In this document: positions 45,501 to 52,022 of the stretch, in pieces | How positions within the stretch are numbered: position 1 is the first letter of the stretch | How the letters are laid out: the number at the start of each line of letters is the position of its first letter | Assembly: GCA_051005695.1 (NCBI GenBank) | Contig: JBPCJC010000026.1 | Location: 1 to 64,000 of the forward strand | Reading direction: 5' to 3' | Length of the DNA: 64,000 nucleotides | Origin: JACCTI01 sp051005695 | GTDB lineage: Bacteria; Verrucomicrobiota; Verrucomicrobiia; Chthoniobacterales; UBA10450 | Notes under the pieces: model-generated | What the model saw: only the letters and a program-made list of their open reading frames with translations | Databases searched by the model: none | What the model was told of the DNA's origin: nothing | Program-made: the position numbers and the translations under genes

Positions 45501-47803
45501 ATATCAACCTGCCGCTCACCGGAGCAGCGGGAGTCGAGTGCCGCAGTGGCGGCCTCACCCAGGATTACACCATGGTTTTGAGCTTCAGTGGCCCAGTGGC
45601 TGCGGTTGGCGGAGCCAGCGTCGGGTCGGGTTTCGCCACTGTCGGCAGCGTCAGCGCCACGGGCACCGACGTGACGGTGAACCTGACCGGGGTGAGTGAC
45701 AGCCAACGACTGACGGTAAACGTGTATGGGATTAGGATCGGCGCGACCACTGGCCAGGTTACCGTGCCGATGAATGTCATCGTCGGCGATGTGAACGGCG
45801 ATGGCGTGGTGAATATTGGGGACGTCAACTATGTGAAATCGCAAAGTGGCTCTTATCCCAGTAGTTCCACTTTCAGGGCGGATCTGAATGTGGACGGAGT
45901 AATCAGCGGCGGGGATATCACCGTGGTTAAGCGCAGTTCGGGGGCCACCGTCCCCTTCGCCCCCGGTTACACGGTGACGGTTTCCTATGGACATGATGGC
46001 GACGGCCGGGTGAACCATCTTTACGTGCCGGAAGTGAACGGAGGCTACAGTTACCTCTACAGCTATGATGGGATGGGACGGCTGGAAAAAATCTTCGATA
46101 GCAATGATCCCAATCCGCACTATCAGTACACCTACGACGCCGCCTCGAACGTGCTTAACCGGAGAACCTTTCTCAATGGGACGTCCCAGAGTTTTGTCCC
46201 CGACGAGCTTAACCGGATCAAACAACGGACCATCCAGGCGGCCTGGTATGACGCTTATCCCAATGGGCGGCACGACTATGATTTCTCGGTGGAAAGCTAT
46301 AGCTACGACAAGATGAGCCGGCTGAGCGCGACCGACCGGACCCTGCGCGCACCCGATGGGACTCTTGATGTGAAAGAGGATACTTTTGGCTACAATTACG
46401 CGGGGGAACTAACCGGCGCGAGCTATGGGAATGGTGGGCACACGGTGAGCTATACCCTGGATGACGCCGGGAACCGCACGCTCGTCGAGGATAATATTTA
46501 CGGGACGGCCGGTTTCACGCCCAATTCACTCAACCAGTATTTGGAAACGACTAACGGGAGCCAGCATGAGATCGCTTCCGCTTATTACGTAAACTACCAT
46601 TATCTTGGCGATACCCAGCTGGCCTCGGCCAGTCGGAGCAGCAGCGATAAGTATGAATTGGGCTACGACGCCCTGGGACGTTGTGTCCGGCGCCGGACCA
46701 ACGGGCAGACGATTTACTACATCTATGACGGAAGCCGGGCGATCGTGGAATATAACCCCGGCGACGGCTCGAGCCCGACCCGGAATGTTTACGGGCTCGG
46801 AATCGACGAGATCATCCTGCGCAATAGCTTCGATCATCCGCGCTTCCTGCAACAGGATCGGCTCGGAAGCACCAGCGCAGTCCTGGACGACCTGACCGGC
46901 GCAGTGGTCGAGCAATACCGCTACGACGCCTTCGGGGCGCCGGAAGTGCGGACTGGCCCGGTCAATGGAAATCCACTGGGAACGGTGAGCAACACGGGCA
47001 CACTGGTCAATAATCGCTATCTCTTCACCGGTCGGGAGTGGGTCCAGCGCTACGGTTTCTACGAATACCGGGCCCGGGCTTACAACCCGAATCTTGGACG
47101 CTTCATGAGTGAGGATCCGCTCGGATTTGGCGGCAGAGATACTAATCTCTTCCGCTATTGCGGGAATGACCCGGTGAATTTATCCGATGCTTATGGCTTA
47201 TGGCCTTTTCCCGACGGGTTTGATTTTCTCGATGGTGTTCAAGGTGCAATACAAGCTGGGGTGGGTAGCGCTGTGAACACGGTCCTTTTGCGAAAACATT
47301 ACACCAATCCTACGCTAGGAGGAGCTGGGTCGTATGGAATTCCCAACGGGCATACCGACCCTGGCCCTATTTTGGATGCTTTTTGGGACTCCGGTTATCG
47401 CGAATATAGACAAGGGAATTTCGACAATGCAATCCGAGATGCCGTGAGAGAGACGCAATCTATTCGTTATGACGGGCGAAATCCTGATCAGGGTGCCGCC
47501 CTCGGGCCAGATGGTGGCTACTATGATGATAACGGATATGGTATTCCTTGGTTCGATAACTTACCGGCGGACGATTCTCCCTTAAACGATCAAAGTATAA
47601 ATCTAGAGAATGCTCCTCCTGGCACGGAAATGGCGTATCTCTTGTCGCTCAACACATCTGCCGGAAGATCGTTGAATAGCGGCGGTAGCCGCGACTATGA
47701 ATGGGCAACAACAGCCGGATTTGGTGGCGGCGGTGATTATAGCTTCGCTCCAGGTGGTGGAGGGCGGATTAGTCATTGGATCGAAGAACACTACACACAT
47801 TGA
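42542..47803 (+). CDS. full-length RHS/YD-repeat protein with dockerin-like insert and variable C-terminal tail
   Basis: From the ATG at 42542 the 1753-residue protein begins with a signal peptide (HLIVAIILVATGTFVRA); the frame is open 89 codons upstream but without signal. Many YD repeats follow (for example YDPAGNVRKIIQPDNQEQTKTYDALNRL). At about residues 1083-1140 are two dockerin-like calcium loops, GDVNGDGVVNIGDV and DLNVDGVISGGDI. The RHS core (about 1435-1552) reads FLQQDRLGSTSAVLDD, YRYDAFG, NRYLFTGREW and GRFMSEDPLGFGG. The last 200 residues are unrelated to the second copy except for a glycine-rich motif near 1724-1744. RHS proteins carry C-terminal toxins; the tail here is not recognised. 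The long antisense frames are shadows. Confidence 0.93.
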   Translation: MTKSNLRKHLIVAIILVATGTFVRAQVGSDNPTGITGQFNGNVTTGCSYDPYTGNATRSITDIAVAGAVGAYPLAFTRTMNSRDGTGHVPGQGAYEFGKAGGWRHSYQWGINKAVLQTSDVTARPTSYVVFYPEGRRVTFTNPSGGPTPVRADVAGIAERFQPMDRNDPDSNCYLLLPDGGKVWFRAEITPSEPPDPLAAPGDPRPTPPPQPTLTFDYVLIGIIDPYGQLTAISGGLTPTGDFRVSQIAEPAGRVLDLIYTGSGDNVLLQSVTERAYAGAPAGRTVTYNYAPALGVTALDHVDYPGDSTLPARYTYQVHNDNNPVSAPLVATCDDPMYAGPMRHIAYDFKPGGDFGFLLNEKNINGTVVSSLAIDPLNANGRIETRGDGPHRTFTYSGGKLIGWTDFKEVGSSQTYDGNGFIQSSTDGNTHQTAFGRNSLTGRVESVTYPLTPSDTQQAIATRAYFAPTCSEDPNNCDPAKPYFLYSATDERTNSITYHRDPNHRVARINYPDGAQEQFTLYNSLGQLITHQRRNGAYEHFAYDSRGLLTVRWNPLVGIPTAPDPAGPEPKTTISYYPVGDAWQDRVKSITDPRTNVTTYEYESSGGLHVGGRGQVSKVIFPGNKYRSYVYDSSGNLTHEENELRQPTEYVYDEYSRLLQLKVAHPNADNPAIQDTGTPWDTTIYNYTPATGGPLSLTARAATTITTAMNVITLNVYDDNLRLLNSTRDPNTVAALTQYHYDPAGNQDWMIDPDNHQTTTGFDPRNRPQTVTSAPTDVAGVPGKVALVTQMLYDPAGNVRKIIQPDNQEQTKTYDALNRLGTDTRPVSPGHTRTTNYEYFPSGMLKSLLDPKHQLTQFEYDERDLKTKVTYPDSSIVQGWLYDKAGNLTQRPTVGGPKQLFTYDERNRPTHMRWDNAIDWSDFIYDDASRLQSAANPYSTVTRGYDVAGRLILDQQALAPLLNTLPNTITPLSVVSRKVHPGVGAFDINLPLTGAAGVECRSGGLTQDYTMVLSFSGPVAAVGGASVGSGFATVGSVSATGTDVTVNLTGVSDSQRLTVNVYGIRIGATTGQVTVPMNVIVGDVNGDGVVNIGDVNYVKSQSGSYPSSSTFRADLNVDGVISGGDITVVKRSSGATVPFAPGYTVTVSYGHDGDGRVNHLYVPEVNGGYSYLYSYDGMGRLEKIFDSNDPNPHYQYTYDAASNVLNRRTFLNGTSQSFVPDELNRIKQRTIQAAWYDAYPNGRHDYDFSVESYSYDKMSRLSATDRTLRAPDGTLDVKEDTFGYNYAGELTGASYGNGGHTVSYTLDDAGNRTLVEDNIYGTAGFTPNSLNQYLETTNGSQHEIASAYYVNYHYLGDTQLASASRSSSDKYELGYDALGRCVRRRTNGQTIYYIYDGSRAIVEYNPGDGSSPTRNVYGLGIDEIILRNSFDHPRFLQQDRLGSTSAVLDDLTGAVVEQYRYDAFGAPEVRTGPVNGNPLGTVSNTGTLVNNRYLFTGREWVQRYGFYEYRARAYNPNLGRFMSEDPLGFGGRDTNLFRYCGNDPVNLSDAYGLWPFPDGFDFLDGVQGAIQAGVGSAVNTVLLRKHYTNPTLGGAGSYGIPNGHTDPGPILDAFWDSGYREYRQGNFDNAIRDAVRETQSIRYDGRNPDQGAALGPDGGYYDDNGYGIPWFDNLPADDSPLNDQSINLENAPPGTEMAYLLSLNTSAGRSLNSGGSRDYEWATTAGFGGGGDYSFAPGGGGRISHWIEEHYTH
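45779..45955 (+). other. dockerin type I-like repeat pair encoded within the RHS gene
   Basis: The two units GDVNGDGVVNIGDV and ADLNVDGVISGGDI have the D-x-N-x-D-G-x-(I/V) calcium-loop spacing of dockerin repeats, about 27 residues apart, and lie between YD-repeat blocks (residues about 1080-1138). In cellulosomes dockerins bind cohesins; in many other bacteria they occur on secreted proteins with unknown partner. Confidence 0.7.
46375..47169 (+). repeat. 795-bp RHS core repeat, copy 1
   Basis: This part of the full RHS gene is nearly identical to 49727-50521, at a constant offset of 3352 bases with no indel that I can find. It ends where the tails diverge (after CGGGAATGA). Confidence 0.9.
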
Positions 47804-47919
47804 AAACTTATGCCTGCGAGACTGTCCCCAGTAGCTTCCGTTTTGAATTTAAATGACTGAGACAAAGAATAGGACTCGCCCCAAACAAAATTGGAAGCCA
47901 TTTACTACGCTGTTTTTTT

Positions 47920-48381
47920 ATGACCAAAAGCCTTTATTTCTTTAGTTTTTTCCTACATAATGTGCCGTTCGTGCTAGCTCTTCTTGTAGGCTTAGTGCTT
48001 TTCCGCTTTATGCACTTACGAAGCATTCCTTGGCTGGGTATCCACTACGCATTGGCATTTGCCGTAGGAAGCCTCACCTCCTGGATGATGCATCGGGTTT
48101 TACCGTTGCAGGACAACCTCTCGCTCGCTGCGGCTCCGATAATCGTCCAGCGGGCCTTCCTCGCAACGCTCTTGTTGGAGGATGCTGCTGAATTTATCGC
48201 CGTGGTGTTAGTTTTAGCCGAAATCTTGAATCTTGCAGCTCGGGTTCAACCTGATCTCCCTCCGAGTCTGATAAAGACTGCAGTTAAGGTGCGTTCGAAT
48301 CTTTGGTTACTTGGATCTGGCATGGTTATTTTCGGTATAGTATCTTCGCTTCCGGTCTATTTTCTTTGGAGGAGTTCGTAA
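47920..48381 (+). CDS. small membrane protein, candidate immunity protein for the RHS tail
   Basis: The 153-residue protein has about four hydrophobic segments (FLHNVPFVLALLVGLVLF, WLGIHYALAFAVGSLTSW, AFLATLLLEDAAEFIAVVLVLAEIL and LWLLGSGMVIFGIVSSLPVYFLW). I do not recognise a family. It lies 116 bases after the RHS stop, the place where immunity genes sit in RHS and CDI loci, and its codon use is AT-richer than the chromosome around the island. Immunity is inferred from position only. Confidence 0.6.
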   Translation: MTKSLYFFSFFLHNVPFVLALLVGLVLFRFMHLRSIPWLGIHYALAFAVGSLTSWMMHRVLPLQDNLSLAAAPIIVQRAFLATLLLEDAAEFIAVVLVLAEILNLAARVQPDLPPSLIKTAVKVRSNLWLLGSGMVIFGIVSSLPVYFLWRSS

Positions 48382-48506
48382 TTTAAAAGGGGCGAAGTTA
48401 GGCGAATTTTTGGGAATGGGAACAAGCGATCAGGGATCAATGCAGAATAGGACAAAGTCAGACAGAATAGGGTAGTTCTAGAATCTCGGCCGCCGGGAGG
48501 GAAAAT

Positions 48507-48617
48507 AGGGGTCAGCTTCATAATTTCGCTCTCGGGAAGAGTTGGAAAAATGTTAATGATGCTAAATGGCTCGTAAAGCACGCAACCGCGAGGAGCGAGA
48601 TTATGAAGCTGACCCCT
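48507..48617. repeat. 111-bp inverted-repeat element (AGGGGTCAGC ends)
   Basis: The left arm starts AGGGGTCAGCTTCATAATTT and the right arm is its complement, ending AAGCTGACCCCT. Partial copies of the left arm lie at 49577-49597, 49681-49708 and 51678-51705, each between cassettes of the RHS locus. The form resembles REP-type elements mobilised by tyrosine transposases, but no such transposase gene is in the window. Confidence 0.7.
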
Positions 48618-48648
48618 TTTACGATCCAAGAGGCCGGTCGATGACCGA

Positions 48649-48894
48649 TTGCCACAACCGATCCCGGCGGGACCGCCGCCGCCGCGGGCTGCGATGAGCG
48701 GGGAAGGTGGTAACACTGGTGGATTAGGGCGTAGCGGAAACTTGGATATCGACCTTCTAGGGATTACCGATAGCCAGGGCAATTCGTTATTCAAGTCGTT
48801 TTTCGGGTTTCCAAACGTTGATTTGTCGCAGGCCGGAGCTGATGCCTACAAACTTTCACACCCTCTAGAACAGCACCAGGTAGATTACAACTAA
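48649..48894 (+). CDS. orphan RHS-tail-like ORF, 81 aa (weakly supported)
   Basis: A frame with a TTG start encodes PQPIPAGPPPPRAAMSGEGG and then NLDIDLLGITDSQGNSLFKSFFGFPNVDL, ending at 48894. It begins beside the 111-bp repeat and is followed after 4 bases by a small membrane protein gene. The proline-rich start and the pairing suggest a remnant of a displaced toxin tail with its partner gene. No RHS core precedes it. Function is unknown and it may not be expressed. Confidence 0.35.
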   Translation: MPQPIPAGPPPPRAAMSGEGGNTGGLGRSGNLDIDLLGITDSQGNSLFKSFFGFPNVDLSQAGADAYKLSHPLEQHQVDYN

Positions 48895-48898
48895 ATCA

Positions 48899-49096
48899 AT
48901 GGATTTTGGAGCTTCGTTTCTTATATTGGCAGGAATTTTGTTTATCCTTAGGCCAAACATATTTCGAACGGGTATCTGGAAAACAACCGACATCGCCCAG
49001 CGAGTGATGGCGCCTAATAGCTATACTAGATACGTGCGAGGTGTAGGAGTCATTCACATTTTGGCCGGTCTGGCACTTCTTATTTGGGACCGTTGA
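48899..49096 (+). CDS. small membrane protein, 65 aa, candidate orphan immunity
   Basis: The protein has two hydrophobic segments (FGASFLILAGILFILRPNIF and GVGVIHILAGLALLIW) separated by a short basic loop. It starts at an ATG 4 bases after the preceding ORF. No family is recognised. Small membrane proteins beside RHS tails are often immunity factors, and this is the only support for the role. Confidence 0.5.
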   Translation: MDFGASFLILAGILFILRPNIFRTGIWKTTDIAQRVMAPNSYTRYVRGVGVIHILAGLALLIWDR

Positions 49097-49173
49097 CCAT
49101 CTTGATAAGGCGCGACGGGTCGCGGGGTTCTTGATACCTTGAGAAGAGTTATACCTAAGTTGGAGTGGCCCAC

Positions 49174-49576
49174 GTGAAATCCAAGATAAAGAAGTTCCCC
49201 GTGATGACGATTGCTCACGTGCGTAGTTGGTCAAAATACCGGCTCGTGTGGGAAACGTTGACCGGTTCTGCCATTTGTGATCCTTGTACTCCGAATGATT
49301 AACATCCACGACACCTACAACACCCGGATGCCCCGACATCCGGAGCCCTCGTCGAATCGAACAATACCGATTGTGGCTGTTAACACCACAACCGTCTATG
49401 TAACCCCAGACGAGAAAAGAACCTGGGTGTTAGTGCACTGCGAGGGCTTTGGCGCAGTTCTCGTTTTGATCGGAGCTGCCGCGCTACGGCAGAGGGCGGT
49501 TGCCCGGAAGGCAAAAGCGAAACTTGCGGAAAGGGCTTCTGGAGTTCGCTCTAAGGGGTGCCGGGCGAGGAAATAA
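49174..49576 (+). pseudogene. frameshifted paralogue of the 51307 membrane protein
   Basis: The second part, in the frame from 49277, reads DTYNTRMPRHPEPSSNRTIP and VYVTPDEKRTWVLVHCEGFGAVLVLIGAAAL, which aligns with ETYATERPRSPEPKEGRTIP and VYLTFPERRNLTLANYGGWASLALFLATAL of the gene at 51307-51666. The N-terminal part is in a different frame from a GTG at 49174 (IAHVRSWSKYRLVWETLTGSA). The frames join near 49265-49280, so the gene is broken by an indel, or the sequence has an error. It was probably the immunity gene of a lost tail. Confidence 0.65.
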
Positions 49577-49708
49577 GGGGCCGGTCTCATAATCTCGGCA
49601 AATGGCTGGACGCGAGCGGATGAGGGCTGGAGAATCATCTCCATGGCGCGCAAGGCCTAGGTGGAGTTTCCGGGGAAAATAGGGGTCAGCTTCATAATTT
49701 CGCTCTCG
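49577..49708. repeat. two partial AGGGGTCAGC-type repeat arms before the second RHS cassette
   Basis: GGGGCCGGTCTCATAATCTC at 49577 and AGGGGTCAGCTTCATAATTT at 49681 are copies of the left arm of the 111-bp repeat, in the same orientation. They lie between the broken immunity gene and the ATG of the second RHS gene, at the junction where the orphan cassette begins. Confidence 0.6.
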
Positions 49709-49715
49709 TTCAGCC

Positions 49716-51263
49716 ATGAGCACGACAGAGGATACTTTTGGCTACAATTACGCGGGGGAATCGACCGGCGCAAGCTACGGGAACGGGGCCCGCACGGTAA
49801 CCTATGGTCTGGACGACGCGGGCAACCGCACCCTGGTCACCGATAGCGTTTACGGTACGGCCGGTTTCACGCCCAATTCACTCAACCAGTATTTGGAAAC
49901 GACTAACGGGAGCCAGCATGAGATCGCTTCCGCTTATTACGTAAACTACCATTATCTTGGCGATACCCAGCTGGCATCGGCCAGTCGGAGCAGCAGCGAT
50001 AAGTATGAATTGGGCTACGACGCCCTGGGACGTTGCGTGCGGAGCCGGACCAAAGGGCAGACGATTTATTACATCTATGACGGAAGCCGGGCGATCGTGG
50101 AATATAACCCCGGCGACGGCTCGAGCCCGACCCGGAATGTTTACGGGCTCGGAATCGACGAGATCATCATGCGCAATAGCTTCGATCATCCGCGCTTCCT
50201 ACAACAGGATCGGCTCGGAAGCACCAGCGCAGTCCTGGACGACCTGACCGGCGCAGTGGTCGAGCAATACCGCTACGACGCCTTCGGGGCCCCCGAAGTG
50301 CGCACTGGCCCGGCCGGGGGGAATCCGCTGGGAACGGTGAGCAACACGGGCACACTGGTCAATAATCGCTATCTCTTCACCGGTCGGGAGTGGGTCCAGC
50401 GCTACGATTTCTACGAATACCGGGCTCGGGCTTACAATCCGGCGCTAGGAAGATTCATGAGTGAGGACCCGATCGGTTTTGGAGGCGGAGATACTAATCT
50501 CTTCCGCTATTGCGGGAATGATCCAGTTAACTTTGTTGATCCGTCGGGTCTTTCTACTTTTCAACTCGGTTTGTCTTTCACGGGTCAGATCGGACCCGTC
50601 ACCGTTAACTTCAATTCCGGATTTGTCATAGATAGTCACGGTAATTTTGGAGTCTACAATACTTCGTTGCTTGGAGCAGGCGCCGGTGGGAGAGCTTCGG
50701 CAGGTATAAGTGTGGAATCCTCGAACGCCGACCAAATCGTAGATCTTAGGGAGTATTTCACGAACGTGAGCGTCGGGGGCTACGCCGGCGGGGGGGCCTC
50801 TGGCGACGGGTTTTCCGGCAGGTCGACACGCACAGGCCAGCTTATCGGAGGATTAGGAGCTACGTTCGGAGTTGGTTTAGGGGGCGGAGGCTCGCTGGGG
50901 CGATCTTACACTTACATTACTCCCTTGTTTTCTCATCCTCCAAGCAATAACCCGCCACCCGGGGGAAGCACTTACGACTCTGGTTGCGGAGGGGATCCAA
51001 ACTGCGCAGAAACCGAACGCATAACGGTTGTTGGCGCACCGCTTACGTTCGCGAGCACAGCAGGATTTGGCGGCGGCGGCACCTTCGACTTTGCTCCCGG
51101 AGGCGGCGGACGAATCAGCGAAGTAATCCTGAGCCGACTGAACCCGCTTGACGGAGAAATCGGCGGTTTTCCATCAACTAGCGCCCTCACCTACATCGAC
51201 GCGAGTCGAGCAGCAGGGGGGGGCGGAGGTATTGGGGTCAGCGCAGGGTTCTTGATACCATGA
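49716..51263 (+). CDS. orphan RHS core plus alternative C-terminal tail
   Basis: From the ATG at 49716 the 515-residue protein starts inside the RHS core (TFGYNYAGESTGASYGNG), with no signal peptide and no N-terminal YD region. Residues about 4-268 repeat the full gene almost exactly, including the core end LFRYCGNDPVN. Then follows DPSGL and an unrelated tail of about 235 residues rich in glycine (SLLGAGAGGRASAG, GLGATFGVGLGGGGSLG). Near the end is the motif GFGGGG-x3-FAPGGGGRIS shared with the full RHS tail. Orphan RHS tips like this can recombine into the full gene to change its toxin; that role is inferred from families such as E. coli Rhs. Confidence 0.85.
   Translation: MSTTEDTFGYNYAGESTGASYGNGARTVTYGLDDAGNRTLVTDSVYGTAGFTPNSLNQYLETTNGSQHEIASAYYVNYHYLGDTQLASASRSSSDKYELGYDALGRCVRSRTKGQTIYYIYDGSRAIVEYNPGDGSSPTRNVYGLGIDEIIMRNSFDHPRFLQQDRLGSTSAVLDDLTGAVVEQYRYDAFGAPEVRTGPAGGNPLGTVSNTGTLVNNRYLFTGREWVQRYDFYEYRARAYNPALGRFMSEDPIGFGGGDTNLFRYCGNDPVNFVDPSGLSTFQLGLSFTGQIGPVTVNFNSGFVIDSHGNFGVYNTSLLGAGAGGRASAGISVESSNADQIVDLREYFTNVSVGGYAGGGASGDGFSGRSTRTGQLIGGLGATFGVGLGGGGSLGRSYTYITPLFSHPPSNNPPPGGSTYDSGCGGDPNCAETERITVVGAPLTFASTAGFGGGGTFDFAPGGGGRISEVILSRLNPLDGEIGGFPSTSALTYIDASRAAGGGGGIGVSAGFLIP
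49727..50521 (+). repeat. 795-bp RHS core repeat, copy 2
   Basis: Near-identical to 46375-47169, same strand, offset exactly 3352 bases. Homologous exchange between the copies would swap the tail and immunity gene while deleting the genes between. Confidence 0.9.
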
Positions 51264-51306
51264 TAGCCTCGCGAGAACCATAAGGCTATTCGGCAAACGT
51301 CCTCTT

Positions 51307-51666
51307 ATGCAAAGCAACACTGTCAGGTCGCAGCTTGGGTTAAGCATTCAATCCTTTACATGGTGGAAAGCATGGAAATTCGTTGTCGCATGCGTTTGTG
51401 TTATCTTAATGGCGCGGATGTTCTATTTCGGCGAAACTTACGCGACTGAACGACCCCGGAGCCCGGAACCGAAAGAGGGCAGAACGATACCCGTTATTAT
51501 AACCGGCGATAGCCCGGTTTATTTAACTTTCCCGGAAAGGCGAAATCTGACTCTGGCGAATTATGGAGGCTGGGCCTCGCTTGCTCTCTTCTTGGCAACA
51601 GCTCTCGTCGATCATACTTGGACGACGGGAAAGCCACGAAAGAATAGTGACAATGGGGGAGGTTAA
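51307..51666 (+). CDS. two-span membrane protein, candidate immunity for the orphan RHS tail
   Basis: The 119-residue protein has two hydrophobic segments (about 23-42, WKFVVACVCVILMARMFYFG, and 87-105, YGGWASLALFLATALV) around a periplasm-sized loop with ERPRSPEPKEGRTIPV. It starts 43 bases after the orphan RHS stop. A broken paralogue is at 49174-49576, so this is a small family belonging to the locus. Immunity is inferred from position and from the paralogue also following a tail-like ORF. Confidence 0.6.
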   Translation: MQSNTVRSQLGLSIQSFTWWKAWKFVVACVCVILMARMFYFGETYATERPRSPEPKEGRTIPVIITGDSPVYLTFPERRNLTLANYGGWASLALFLATALVDHTWTTGKPRKNSDNGGG

Positions 51667-51809
51667 AGAAGGGGATGAGGGGTCAGCTCCAGAATGGCGC
51701 TCTTCCAGACGTAACCCATAAAAGCTAACCGATCGCGAAATGAACGAGATTCTCAAGATGCTTTGCGTAGTGGAGCGCCAGACCGGTCAATGGCCCAAGA
51801 TGGAACGCC

Positions 51810-51964
51810 TGTCATCCTGAGTCGCGGAGACGACGAAGGATCTCTCCGTCGCAGCCGGCGCGTCGAGCATTCGGAAGCGATCGCTGCGTCGCGGATCTCT
51901 TCCGGCGGCGTGACGTGCACTTCGTGAGCGAGGTCCTTCGCCGTCTGCGCGGCTCGGGATGACA
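51810..51964. mobile_element. MITE-like inverted-repeat element, copy 4 (right border of RHS island)
   Basis: Same element as at 41169-41324 and in the same orientation (TGTCATCCTGAGTCGCGGAG to GCGCGGCTCGGGATGACA). Similarity continues to about 52010, next to the glycosyltransferase start. Length 155 bases, no ORF. Confidence 0.8.
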
Positions 51965-52022
51965 TGGGGGTTTTTCGGATGTTCGGCAGAAGCGGCATGC
52001 GCGCTCGGCCTGGCCAGCTATC

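Noticed and set aside
42542..51666. Type VI secretion or prophage island
   Set aside because: Only RHS genes and small membrane proteins are present; there are no Hcp, VgrG, sheath, PAAR, integrase or phage structural genes, and the full RHS protein has a Sec-type signal.
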